Source of the DNA: Eubacterium sp. ER2
GTDB lineage: Bacteria; Bacillota; Clostridia; Lachnospirales; Lachnospiraceae
NCBI RefSeq assembly: GCF_000765215.1
Contig: NZ_JPJE01000014.1
Location: forward strand, 1-44,983
DNA length: 44,983 bases
Direction of reading: 5' to 3'
Notes under the pieces: generated by a model
What the model was told of the DNA's origin: nothing
Seen by the model: the letters and a program-made list of their open reading frames with translations, nothing else
Databases searched by the model: none
In this document: positions 21,103 to 28,344 of the stretch, one piece after another
Numbering within the stretch: position 1 is the stretch's first letter
Layout of the letters: the number at the start of each line of letters is the position of its first letter
Translations under genes and position numbers: made by a program

Positions 21103-21861
21103 ATGAAAAAGAATTTCAAAAAGGTAATTGCTTTTGTACTATGTACTGCCAGCGTAATAAGCTTTGCAGGGCCTGCCACTGTTTTTGCTTCTGAAGAAAA
21201 TCCAATAATAAGTAATGCCGACTCTCCTAGAGAAAATCTTACTATGGAAAGTCAGACGGGAACCATAGAAGAAGGCAACTATGTATATACATACGATGAG
21301 AACGGCATACATTACAAAGTTGTAGAAGAGACCCAAAATTCTTTAAACACTGTAACAAGCCAAACATATGCTATGGATCAAAATGGTAACTATGTTTTAG
21401 AAAAGACCGTAAAGTCTACTATTAATGGCAATGATGTTATAGTGGAAACCACTACTCCAGACGGTCAAACTACAAGCCAGACAATTTCTCCGCAGCAAGG
21501 TAGAGTAATGCCATACTCTGACGGTACAACCGGAGAATGGAATACATCGTCCTATGATGGGAGTGTATATATCTGGAATTTTTCCATTGCAACTATTGCC
21601 CAGGTATTATTCATGGCCCTTGGTCTCTATTTAGCAGAGAAAGTTCCTCAAAAGCTTTATACGATTGCTGAATTTTTCTTCTCTCAAAATTGCGAAATGG
21701 CTTACTATCATGATACATATAGTTACATGTTAAGTGATACTAACCAATTTGTCATCGTGAGAGAAGCCATATCTGTAATGTATTTCTTAGATAGCGCTCA
21801 CAATTACTATGTTGACAGCTATTACGAAGAATTTGACGGACGAGGAGTTATTATTTCTTAA
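21103..21861 (+). CDS. Secreted hypothetical protein, 252 aa, with internal hydrophobic segment
   Basis: A 252-residue protein with a typical signal peptide (MKKNFKKVIAFVLCTASVIS, cleavage near VFA-SEE). Residues 55-130 look like a beta-rich domain of repeating strands (YVYTYDENGIHYKVVEE; YVLEKTVKST). A hydrophobic segment at about 160-185 (FSIATIAQVLFMALGLYLAE) is followed by a Tyr-rich C-terminus. The ATG has an AAGAAGGG site. A 160-residue membrane protein gene follows closely on the same strand. The plan, a secreted protein with a membrane-active-looking segment next to a small membrane protein, resembles large bacteriocin and immunity pairs, but no family is recognised with confidence. 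Confidence 0.7.
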   Translation: MKKNFKKVIAFVLCTASVISFAGPATVFASEENPIISNADSPRENLTMESQTGTIEEGNYVYTYDENGIHYKVVEETQNSLNTVTSQTYAMDQNGNYVLEKTVKSTINGNDVIVETTTPDGQTTSQTISPQQGRVMPYSDGTTGEWNTSSYDGSVYIWNFSIATIAQVLFMALGLYLAEKVPQKLYTIAEFFFSQNCEMAYYHDTYSYMLSDTNQFVIVREAISVMYFLDSAHNYYVDSYYEEFDGRGVIIS

Positions 21862-21872
21862 AAGATGCAGAT

Positions 21873-21905
21873 AAGTATTACCACTCTTAAAGAGTGGTAA
21901 TACTT
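21873..21905 (+). terminator. Hairpin after the 21103-21861 gene
   Basis: A perfect 15-bp stem (21873-21887 with 21891-21905) and a 3-base loop. There is no strong T-run, so termination may be partial. Confidence 0.65.
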
Positions 21906-21950
21906 AATCATTAATTAATATTGATATAATACAAACAAATGGGGTTTTTG

Positions 21951-22421
21951 ATGGTAAACAAAATACAAAAATATTCTTTTTTTTTATACAGATTATTTCA
22001 AATAACTTTCATAATAATAACCATTTTATGTGCATTTATTTTATGTGTTATTATCCTGTTTTTGCTGATGCCCTTTATTTCCACATCACAGTTTAGTGAT
22101 GGTATAGATAAATTAAATACACTAACTCCAAATATTAGTTACCAATCATTTATTTTTTCTCTTGTACTTTGTTTTATTAAACTTCTATTGTTATTATTAT
22201 TTGCTAGAAATTCAAAAAAATTATTAAAAAATATTTCGGAAAAAGATACTCTTTTTATATCAGAGAATAAAACGGCACTTAAATTTAGTAGTATTTTTTT
22301 CTTTTTATATTCTATCACACCCATATATCCTTATGAAACATTACAATTATCTCATATCATAACTAGCTTTTTAATCTGTTCCCTTCTGTATCTTCTTTCT
22401 TTTGCTACGGCTGAAAAATAA
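21951..22421 (+). CDS. Membrane protein, 156 aa
   Basis: About 156 residues with four hydrophobic segments (about 12-45, 70-90, 118-132, 137-150) and a very AT-rich sequence. I chose ATG 21951 because TGGGG lies just before it; an in-frame ATG at 21939 is also possible. It follows the 252-residue secreted protein. In size and topology it resembles immunity proteins that protect the producer from membrane-active bacteriocins, but this is inferred only from context. A hairpin follows its stop codon (22429-22446). Confidence 0.6.
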   Translation: MVNKIQKYSFFLYRLFQITFIIITILCAFILCVIILFLLMPFISTSQFSDGIDKLNTLTPNISYQSFIFSLVLCFIKLLLLLLFARNSKKLLKNISEKDTLFISENKTALKFSSIFFFLYSITPIYPYETLQLSHIITSFLICSLLYLLSFATAEK

Positions 22422-22428
22422 AGAAAAA

Positions 22429-22446
22429 GGTTCTAAAAATAGAACC
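22429..22446. terminator. Hairpin with compensatory changes to the GGTGCCA family
   Basis: GGTTCTA, loop AAAA, TAGAACC. The stem length and loop match the dispersed hairpin, with paired changes in both arms (GCC to TCT, GGC to AGA). It lies 7 bases after the stop codon of the 21951-22421 gene and is followed by TTCTTCT. Confidence 0.65.
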
Positions 22447-22506
22447 TTCTTCTGTCAGATACAGTCTAAAAGGATGTCAATCTGGATTGACATTTACCTA
22501 ACTTCA

Positions 22507-22531
22507 GAAAAAAGGTGCCAGAAATGGCACC
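22507..22531 (-). terminator. GGTGCCA hairpin, copy 11, after ssb
   Basis: On the minus strand the stem (22514-22531) is followed by a run of T. It lies 20 bases after the ssb stop codon. Confidence 0.8.
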
Positions 22532-22551
22532 CTCTTTTTCCTGCCTTCCCC

Positions 22552-22911
22552 TTATGCGAAAGGAGGTTCATCATTCTGTTGCTGCTGGTCCTTTTTAGCC
22601 TCGGCAAATTCCTGTTCCTCAATGACAACCTCGACCGTATAGACCTTGGTTCCCTCACTGTTGACGTAGCTTCCTGTCTGAAGACGCCCGCATACTGCTA
22701 TCTTAAGTCCCTGCCTGTAGTATCTCTCCGCATGCTCGGCCTGCTTTCCGAAAGCCACACAGGAAATGAAATCAGCAGAAGCCTCTCCCTCTCTTTTGAT
22801 CCGTCTTTCAACTGCCAGTGTGTACCTGGCTATGGCAAGGGGTTTTTCGCCCTGGCTGTATCTCACTTCCGGATCCCGGGTAAGTCTTCCTATCAGAATA
22901 ACCTTGTTCAT
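22552..22911 (-). CDS. ssb: Single-stranded DNA-binding protein
   Basis: A 119-residue SSB. The OB fold spans residues 1-100, starting MNKVILIGRLTRDPEVRYS, with DFISCVAFGKQAEHAERYYRQGLKIAVCGRLQTGSY in the middle. The C-terminal tip DEPPFA is the acidic partner-binding tail in slightly altered form. I chose ATG 22911 (AGGTGG site); a longer frame to 22968 has no support. It is shorter than chromosomal SSB because the linker is short, usual for plasmid copies. It coats the single strand during transfer and replication. It has its own promoter at 22984-23012, sharing a dyad with parAB. Confidence 0.95.
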   Translation of the reverse strand: MNKVILIGRLTRDPEVRYSQGEKPLAIARYTLAVERRIKREGEASADFISCVAFGKQAEHAERYYRQGLKIAVCGRLQTGSYVNSEGTKVYTVEVVIEEQEFAEAKKDQQQQNDEPPFA

Positions 22912-22983
22912 ACGCCACCTCTTTTCGCTCGCTGTTTTTTCCGGCCGTGACAGGACGGCCAATGACATTCAACATCCTTCTTC

Positions 22984-23012
22984 ATTATACTGTAATTGCA
23001 GTTATTTTTCAA
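22984..23012 (-). promoter_or_regulatory. ssb promoter with dyad operator
   Basis: On the minus strand TTGAAA (23007-23012), 17 bases, TATAAT (22984-22989). The spacer contains ACTGCAATTACAGT (22989-23002), an almost perfect 14-bp palindrome; over 30 bases the promoter matches that of parAB at 25 positions. Confidence 0.8.
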
Positions 23013-23019
23013 TCCCGTC

Positions 23020-23048
23020 TTGTCTTTTCCTGCCCCCTGTGTTACAAT
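23020..23048 (+). promoter_or_regulatory. Plus-strand promoter near the origin
   Basis: TTGTCT (23020-23025), 17 bases, TACAAT (23043-23048). It shares CCCCCTGTGTTA with the type I toxin promoter. Only a terminator follows. Confidence 0.6.
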
Positions 23049-23055
23049 CAAGCTA

Positions 23056-23117
23056 CCTTAAAGGTATTATTTATTACGCAAAAAAAGTCTTGGGAGTTTC
23101 TCCCGGACTTTTTTTGT
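23056..23117 (+). ncRNA. Candidate short RNA next to the replication origin, about 60 nt
   Basis: It lies between the promoter at 23020-23048 and the terminator at 23080-23115. It contains a small hairpin (TACCTT/AAGGTA) and the terminator stem. It is antisense to any repA read-through message crossing the origin, so a role in copy control is possible. No known family is recognised. Confidence 0.45.
23080..23115. terminator. Bidirectional terminator
   Basis: Seven A, GTC and TGGGAG face CTCCC, GGAC and seven T around a short loop. The runs on both sides suit both directions. Confidence 0.75.
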
Positions 23118-23132
23118 ATGCAGAGTGTCTTT

Positions 23133-23409
23133 CAAAACTATCAAAATGTAATAGTTTAATTTCTGTTCCCGTCCCCTTTTTTCTGCTGCCACATCTTCCA
23201 GGGACCTGCCCGGCCTTTCAAAAGTATCAAAACGTAATAATTAAAATTCCGCTCCCGGCTCACTGCAAACCCTGTTTTTTCCCGAAAAGCGGCGCTCAAA
23301 AGTATCAGAACGTAATAGTTAAAATTCCGTTCCCGTTCGTTTAAAACTATCAAAACGTAGCAGTATCAGTATCAATTTGTAATATTATTGCTATCAAAAC
23401 GTAATTTTT
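23133..23409. repeat. Iteron cluster downstream of repA (six units)
   Basis: Units based on CAAAAGTATCAAAACGTA followed by ATAGTTTAA occur at 23133-23159, 23219-23245, 23297-23323, 23341-23364, 23369-23389 (degenerate) and 23391-23409 (short), all in the same orientation. Three are spaced 78-86 bp apart with similar flanks (ATTCCG or TTCTG, then TTCCCG). They are the likely RepA binding sites of the origin. Confidence 0.88.
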
Positions 23410-23540
23410 CGTTTTTTTTGTCGAAAGGCTGAAAGCCTTGATTTTACTGGCTTTCCCGTCACTTTACAGAGCCCTTTTTTTGCCCCCTAATTATAAATTA
23501 TAAATTAGGATATATATTATATATTTATATATATGCCTCT
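23410..23540. other. oriV: Candidate oriV with AT-rich unwinding region
   Basis: Between iterons lies a very AT-rich stretch (23487-23535), a typical DNA unwinding element. With the iterons on both sides and repA adjacent it is the likely replication origin. Confidence 0.65.
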
Positions 23541-23567
23541 CAAAAGTATCAAAACGTAATAGTTTAA
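23541..23567. repeat. Iteron overlapping the repA stop codon
   Basis: A full 27-bp iteron, the best match to consensus. The repA stop codon (23564-23566) lies within it. Confidence 0.85.
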
Positions 23568-24319
23568 TGATAGCTCATATTGATGTGGAAGATGATTCCC
23601 ACCACGGCACGGCTTTTTTTCACATAGGAAAAGGAGATGGTATAGCTGGTGACACGCTGGATCTCGCTGACCGCTATATCAATCACCCGGGCCTTGAAAT
23701 TCGCAAAGGTTTTATATTTATCTACGCAGTCGCAGCACTCCCTTATCTGGTCTACGGACAGCTCCACATCCAGTCCCTCGAGAGGGATTTTCTTGTACAG
23801 GATCTTTTCCTGCAGCAGCTCAAAAATGCGGATCGCATATACGGACTTCATGGAGAGTACATTGTCAAGCTCATACTGTGTGTACCTTTCCTTCAGATTG
23901 AGGAGGAAAGGTGTCAGCTCGTCATTCAGCTTCAAGGCCACCCCTATGTCAGAATGATACTCACATCGTTTAACCCAGGGAATTTTGATCCACCTTACCT
24001 TACCGGATGATTCCTGCCGGATGTAGACAGGATTCCGGAGGATGTCATCCGTGATCTTTTCGATGTCCCGGTAAATATTGCTGCGGGATATGTTTAAGAG
24101 CTTGGCAAGATCGGGAATACTGATGACGTAGGGATGCAGCTCCTTGTCATCGTACTGGATCTGCATGATCGCTGCCCGGATCAGTTTTGCGCTATTAAGT
24201 GACAGGGCCTGCCTGCCACCTACCAGGGTGTTAGCCTGGCATACGTATTTTGTTGTGTCCAGACAGAAATCAAAACTTAACTGTCCTTCAATCATTTTAT
24301 TTTTTTTTCCTCTGGCCAT
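23564..24319 (-). CDS. repA: Replication initiator, Rep_3 family
   Basis: A 251-residue initiator of the Rep_3 (RepB/RepE-like) family with two winged-helix domains. The N-terminal one includes SIPDLAKLLNISRSNIYRDI (about 80-99); the second covers about 140-250 and includes LKERYTQYELDNVLSMKSVYAIRIFELLQ. The protein binds iterons and opens the origin. The ATG at 24319 has an AAAGGACG site. Iterons lie on both sides of the gene, and its promoter (24365-24393) is embedded in an inverted repeat of iteron half-sites, so the protein very likely represses its own synthesis, as in other iteron plasmids. Confidence 0.93.
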   Translation of the reverse strand: MARGKKNKMIEGQLSFDFCLDTTKYVCQANTLVGGRQALSLNSAKLIRAAIMQIQYDDKELHPYVISIPDLAKLLNISRSNIYRDIEKITDDILRNPVYIRQESSGKVRWIKIPWVKRCEYHSDIGVALKLNDELTPFLLNLKERYTQYELDNVLSMKSVYAIRIFELLQEKILYKKIPLEGLDVELSVDQIRECCDCVDKYKTFANFKARVIDIAVSEIQRVTSYTISFSYVKKSRAVVGIIFHINMSYH

Positions 24320-24364
24320 AAAAAATTACGTCCTTTCAAATGTGTAATATTTAATGGTATTTAG

Positions 24365-24393
24365 ATAATACATTATCTATTACATGTTGTCAA
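24365..24393 (-). promoter_or_regulatory. repA promoter
   Basis: On the minus strand TTGACA (24388-24393), 17 bases, TATTAT (24365-24370). The -35 box lies in the centre of the inverted repeat 24377-24404. Confidence 0.8.
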
Positions 24394-24404
24394 TCATGTA
24401 ATAG
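24377..24404. promoter_or_regulatory. RepA autoregulation operator
   Basis: CTATTACATG (24377-24386) and CATGTAATAG (24395-24404), perfect 10-bp arms, 8 bases apart. Each arm resembles the TGTAATAG part of the iteron, so RepA dimers could bind here and block the promoter. Confidence 0.75.
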
Positions 24405-24507
24405 TTAAAATGTAAAACTATCAAAATGTAATAGTTTGACGAAGAATGTCGCATGTGCAAAAATGGAGGTTTTCTTATTCCAAAAGTATCAAAACGTAAT
24501 AGTTAAA
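24390..24507. repeat. Iterons upstream of repA (three units)
   Basis: Units at 24390-24409 (partial), 24414-24439 and 24481-24507, same orientation as the downstream cluster. Confidence 0.8.
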
Positions 24508-24812
24508 AGGAACTGTCAAGGATGATATGGATGCAGGAGAGAATAGTTTTCCAGGACTGCTTACAGACCCTGTATTCTGCCCGTGGAGGCGTTTTTTGGG
24601 GCAGAGGCGGGGAAAATCACAGGAACGGCAAAAAAACGGCTGTAAAGGCGTTTAAACGCTTTCTTTCCGGTCATGGATCCGGCTGTGGACGCTTGCCCCG
24701 GCGCCCCGCCGCCCCATGGGTTCCCGGCACCCGGGACATGCCTGCGGCACCGCTGGCAGAAAAAAACAGCACCCAGGGAAGGGAGAAGAGTACCGGACGG
24801 TCCGGTCATTCC
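24508..24812. other. GC-rich non-coding region
   Basis: No credible gene. It includes the palindrome GCGTTTAAACGC (24648-24659) and copy 2 of the 63-bp repeat (24693-24755). Open frames on both strands here come from the GC-rich composition. Confidence 0.5.
24693..24755. repeat. 63-bp GC-rich dispersed repeat, copy 2
   Basis: It matches 7020-7082 at about 57 of 63 bases in the same orientation. It sits between the repA control region and the end of the transfer operon. Confidence 0.7.
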
Positions 24813-25871
24813 TTACATGGAACGCTCCTCCAGCGGAAAAAAGGCTCTCTCCATGTACTTTCCGGACAGTTTTTCTGCTCCTGTTTTTAGGGACCTCTGC
24901 TGATCCAGCGTCTGCAGATGTTCCTTTGAGATATATTTTTCTATGCACTCATCCATCAGCGGTCTGTACTCTTTGTACGTGCCATATACGCTGCCAAAGA
25001 CCGTGTCCAGAGTTGATTCGCTGAAGTTCTCAAGGGAAGTGACCATGGAGGTATAATGGTCCTTCAGATGCTGCTTCCGGGTGTCAGAGATCTCAAGACC
25101 AAGAGAGGACTGGATCATAATGGACATGGCATCTGCCTCCCATTCGATCTGGGAAGCGGATTTATTTTTTCCAGGCTGGTGATCCATCAAGGCGTGTCCT
25201 AGTTCATGGGACAGGGTGGAGAGCCTCCCGGTGGAATTGAGTTTTTCATTGATGACGATTTCCCTGTACTGCGGGCGGTAAAAGCCCCGCAGGGAAATGG
25301 AATTAAGATCCTGGAAATAAACAGGCACGTTTAAGTGCGTTACGGAAAATTCAGCCAGTCCTTTTGTGACCTGTTCATGTGTCTCGGAAGGGTAGCCCAT
25401 GGAATAGAGCTGCGGATACTTTTCCGGCGGGAACGTGGTCTGGGAGATGTCAAAGGTCAGACCACGGCAGAAGCGCAGCTTCTGGATGGCTTCCAGTTTT
25501 CCGGCTTTGTAGTCCTCGACCTGTTCCTTTGTCGCCTTGCTTAATTTGACATACTCATCATCTATCTTCAGATATGTGGTCTTGACCGGGACGGATATGG
25601 TCATGCTTTTTCCCTGTCTGCGGACAGGATATCCCATATCTTTCCAGGCTTTATAGGACTGTACAAAGGTTGCTCCCGGATTCTGGGAATGGATCAGCAT
25701 GGTGTTGTTAAGGCTGTATGTGTAGAAATTGGACGAAAACTGGACAAGTTCCAGTATGTGGTCCGGGTTGGTCTTGTATTCCTCAGAGAGGGCCCGGATC
25801 TCTTCCCGGAGATCATCCTTTTCTTTACTGGATGTCTTCCCTTGGTCTTTTTTTGAATTTCTGCGGGTCAT
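24813..25871 (-). CDS. ArdC-like antirestriction protein with zinc metallopeptidase domain
   Basis: A 352-residue protein. The N-terminal part (about 30-110) contains FSSNFYTYSLNNTMLIHSQN and FVQSYKAWKDMGYPVRRQGK, typical of the ArdC N-terminal single-strand DNA-binding domain. The C-terminal part has the zinc motif LSHELGHALMDH and a downstream Glu (IEWEAD), as in the M78/ImmA-IrrE peptidases fused in ArdC proteins. Such proteins protect entering plasmid DNA from restriction. I chose ATG 25871 (AGAGGTG site); the frame runs further but without a start signal. It is the last gene of the transfer operon. Confidence 0.85.
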   Translation of the reverse strand: MTRRNSKKDQGKTSSKEKDDLREEIRALSEEYKTNPDHILELVQFSSNFYTYSLNNTMLIHSQNPGATFVQSYKAWKDMGYPVRRQGKSMTISVPVKTTYLKIDDEYVKLSKATKEQVEDYKAGKLEAIQKLRFCRGLTFDISQTTFPPEKYPQLYSMGYPSETHEQVTKGLAEFSVTHLNVPVYFQDLNSISLRGFYRPQYREIVINEKLNSTGRLSTLSHELGHALMDHQPGKNKSASQIEWEADAMSIMIQSSLGLEISDTRKQHLKDHYTSMVTSLENFSESTLDTVFGSVYGTYKEYRPLMDECIEKYISKEHLQTLDQQRSLKTGAEKLSGKYMERAFFPLEERSM

Positions 25872-25885
25872 GGTTTTCACCTCTT

Positions 25886-26116
25886 TCAAAGATATATTTT
25901 CTTGATCTCGTCCTGTTCCTCTTTCTGCAGGACGGAGAGGGGAGTGAGTTCGTTGCTTGCAATCACAGTTCCTTCCGGCGCATGTGCTTCCTCGCACTGC
26001 ATGAAACACAGGTCACCAAAGGCATTGCGGATGATGGCTTTTCCGTGGTAGTATCCGATGACCAGGTTGTCATCCACGTTGGTTTCAAAATTCTTGGGTG
26101 TGGTGCGGTAAATCAT
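25886..26116 (-). CDS. Hypothetical protein, 76 aa
   Basis: A 76-residue soluble, acidic, beta-rich looking protein (VIGYYHGKAIIRNAFGDLCF). The ATG at 26116 has an AAAGGA site that lies directly after a GGTGCCA-type hairpin. It sits between a one-pass membrane protein gene and the ArdC-like gene, all on one strand. Function unknown. Confidence 0.65.
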   Translation of the reverse strand: MIYRTTPKNFETNVDDNLVIGYYHGKAIIRNAFGDLCFMQCEEAHAPEGTVIASNELTPLSVLQKEEQDEIKKIYL

Positions 26117-26130
26117 AGGTATGTCCTTTC

Positions 26131-26148
26131 CGTGCCATTTCTGGCACC
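26131..26148 (-). repeat. GGTGCCA hairpin, copy 12, inside the transfer operon
   Basis: It starts in the TAG stop codon of the upstream gene. Stem GTGCCA/TGGCAC (26132-26147); the loop on the message strand is GAAA. The next ribosome site follows directly and no U-tract is present. Confidence 0.7.
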
Positions 26149-26453
26149 TACATGCTAAAATAGAGTTTTAAAGAGTCATAATACTGCAGAAGCACGGTCA
26201 GAAGCTCACTGCGTATGTTTGGATAAATGATGGACAGAAGCCCGATGGCAGCCAGGACAAGGATCATGGTGGTTGTGACAAATTTAATAATGGCACTAAG
26301 CTGGCGGATCATGAATTTTACCATGTTGCTTTTTTCAACCACTATGACATTTTTATCCTGGATACCATGCTGTTGCCGCAGGCTTTCCTGCTGTATGGCT
26401 GTTTCCTGTTCCTGGCGTATGTCCCCTACTAATTTTTTCTTGAATTTACTCAT
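26148..26453 (-). CDS. Small one-pass membrane protein, 101 aa
   Basis: A 101-residue protein with a charged, Gln-rich N-terminus (about 1-45) and one long hydrophobic segment (about 52-85, IIKFVTTTMILVLAAIGLL). The ATG at 26453 (GAGG site) overlaps the end of the preceding gene by 8 bases. Short tail-anchored proteins of this kind occur in T4SS operons of Bacillota, but its exact role is unknown. Confidence 0.65.
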   Translation of the reverse strand: MSKFKKKLVGDIRQEQETAIQQESLRQQHGIQDKNVIVVEKSNMVKFMIRQLSAIIKFVTTTMILVLAAIGLLSIIYPNIRSELLTVLLQYYDSLKLYFSM

Positions 26454-27519
26454 GTTTTTTTCCTCGCAGCCGTGAAAATAAGGTCCTGCGGCGGGCAGGC
26501 AGATCCCCCGGCTTGTCCGGGATCTGCAGCAACGCATCATAAAGGGATGTATCATGCAGCACAAAGGGATCCGGGATGAAGGAGGAGCAGATCAGTGTCC
26601 TGTCTGCCTTGTCCTCCATCAGTTCTAAGATGTCGCTGCGTTCCGCCTCGGGTATCATGTTAAAAATGTAGAACACATCGGAGTAGAAACTGTTCTTGAT
26701 AATGTCATAGGTGGCGGGCAGCTCCACCGGGTTACTGCCGCAGACCATGAGGCGGAAGTCCTTTTCCAGGTAGGAAGTCCGGTTAAAGTCCGCATCATGG
26801 TATGCCCCGTAGTCATACACATAGAAGTCGTAGCCCATGGTCATGATTTCCGGAAGGCTTTCCGGCCTGTAGTACATCTTGACGGATTCATATGTGATCT
26901 CCCCGATTTCCTCCCTTTCCTCCACATCGAACCATTCCTTAAGTTTCTGCAGATAATCACTGCCGTTCATCTGGATGTAACAGGCATCGTATCCCTTAAA
27001 GCGGAGATATTTCACAAGCTGGATGGCATGTGTGGTGGTGCCGATCCGGTGCATGGCCCCGGTAAGGCCGATCAGTTTATGGCTGGTCTTAAGAGCCGGA
27101 GCTGCAGCCTTTCCGGATACAGGAGCTTCCTGCGGTGTGTACGTACCGGAAAGGAAAGCCTCAAGCATGTCTTTCTGATCAGACAGGACTGTATGTGTGA
27201 TGAAGCAGGAAAAGCCTTTCTGTTCCAGTGCCAGGAGTGCTCTGGCATCCGGCAGGTAGCCGGGAGCGTAGATGATGGTCTGTACACGGGAGGCCTCCCC
27301 GATCTGCAGGATGGCGTCCGCAATTTCAAACGGAGACATGTCGTACTGATCGATGTCATATATGATATGGGTTGCGCCTTGGCTGATAAGGTCAAGGATG
27401 GACTGTTGCTGCATTTCAATCCGGGGAGCGGGATCTATGTATGAATAGGGGAGGGACAGTTTTCTTGCCACATCCTCCATAAAAAAACCTTGCTGTGATT
27501 GTCCGACAAATATGATCAT
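26446..27519 (-). CDS. CpaE/MinD-like protein with degenerate P-loop
   Basis: A 357-residue protein. The first 125 residues look like a receiver-type alpha/beta domain. Residues 150-340 resemble a MinD/ParA-type ATPase, but the P-loop region reads LTGAMHRIGTTTHAIQL, lacking the lysines of KGGxGKT, so nucleotide hydrolysis is doubtful. FYVYDYGAY could be the Walker B strand. Proteins of this plan occur in transfer operons of Bacillota and in CpaE pilus systems, where they position the machine. The start overlaps the stop of the coiled-coil gene (ATGA). Confidence 0.7.
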   Translation of the reverse strand: MIIFVGQSQQGFFMEDVARKLSLPYSYIDPAPRIEMQQQSILDLISQGATHIIYDIDQYDMSPFEIADAILQIGEASRVQTIIYAPGYLPDARALLALEQKGFSCFITHTVLSDQKDMLEAFLSGTYTPQEAPVSGKAAAPALKTSHKLIGLTGAMHRIGTTTHAIQLVKYLRFKGYDACYIQMNGSDYLQKLKEWFDVEEREEIGEITYESVKMYYRPESLPEIMTMGYDFYVYDYGAYHDADFNRTSYLEKDFRLMVCGSNPVELPATYDIIKNSFYSDVFYIFNMIPEAERSDILELMEDKADRTLICSSFIPDPFVLHDTSLYDALLQIPDKPGDLPARRRTLFSRLRGKKHE

Positions 27520-28343
27520 TTTTCTGTTTCCTCCAAGTCCTTTAGTCGTTTCTTTAGCATTTCAATTTTTTCCTGGCTTTCCTCGATATCTTCTCCTGTG
27601 TCCGTGTTTTCCTGGATGAGCTTCTGGATATTGGAATTGGCCGTTTCGATCAGATGGCGGCTGTTTTCCTGTTCCCGGGCTGTCTGATAGATCATGTCAT
27701 CCTCAATGGACTTGATTTCCTGCTCAAAGGTGCGGATCTGCTCGTTGTTGTCCTCTATTTTTTTCTGTGCAGTTTCTATGTCACTTTCCGCATAGGTGAT
27801 GTCCCGTTCATATTTTTCAATCCGGTAGCCTGTTTCCGTCAGCGTCTTAATGCTGGCAGTCTGGACGGCGTCACGGTTCATGTAGAAAGATCGGAAATCT
27901 CCTTCGGCAACTTCATCCGGGAAGTAAAGCTGCAGGGACAGGGACTGCCAGGAAGCCGGTACGTGGAACTGCAGGACTACCAGGTCTGCAGACTCCACTA
28001 CGGGATCAACGGACAGAAAGCCGTGTTCCCGGTCAATGGCCTTGAATGTGTACTGGTCATGTCCGTCCATGGCATTATTCTGGATGGAAAGCGCCACTTC
28101 CATGAGGTTCTGCTCTTTGTCGTATTTCCAGGTATCCAGTGTCATGTCCCGTTCATGCTCCGTGATGGTCGTAGCGTAGGGGGTGGCCTTTACCACGTCC
28201 TGTTCACCCCAGAGAGTGGAAGTGAAGAAGAAACCATACCCGGCTATGAGGATGACAAGAAATGTCCGGATTATAAGATTTTTATGCCGTAGCTTTTTTT
28301 CTTTCTGCAGGAAGAAAAGCCTGCTTTTCGTTTCGTTGTCCAT
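27516..28343 (-). CDS. Membrane-anchored coiled-coil protein, T4SS accessory
   Basis: A 275-residue protein with one N-terminal membrane segment (about 25-45, IIRTFLVILIAGYGFFF), an extracellular beta-rich domain (about 55-175) and a long coiled coil (about 180-272). I chose ATG 28343 (GGGAGCGG site). It starts one base after the 28345-28668 gene. The build resembles T4SS stalk or channel proteins (VirB8/VirB10-like in position), but no family is certain. Confidence 0.7.
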   Translation of the reverse strand: MDNETKSRLFFLQKEKKLRHKNLIIRTFLVILIAGYGFFFTSTLWGEQDVVKATPYATTITEHERDMTLDTWKYDKEQNLMEVALSIQNNAMDGHDQYTFKAIDREHGFLSVDPVVESADLVVLQFHVPASWQSLSLQLYFPDEVAEGDFRSFYMNRDAVQTASIKTLTETGYRIEKYERDITYAESDIETAQKKIEDNNEQIRTFEQEIKSIEDDMIYQTAREQENSRHLIETANSNIQKLIQENTDTGEDIEESQEKIEMLKKRLKDLEETEK

Positions 28344-28344
28344 G

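Noticed and set aside
23133-23409. CRISPR-like array
   Set aside because: The repeats are iterons: imperfect, irregularly spaced and next to repA, with no cas genes.
24522-24890. Plus-strand open frame of 122 residues and minus-strand companions
   Set aside because: Odd Pro/Arg/Gly-rich composition from the GC-rich repeat; no ribosome site; overlaps the end of the ArdC-like gene.
26797-28292. Plus-strand frames of about 210 residues
   Set aside because: Mirrors of the CpaE-like and coiled-coil genes, without start signals.
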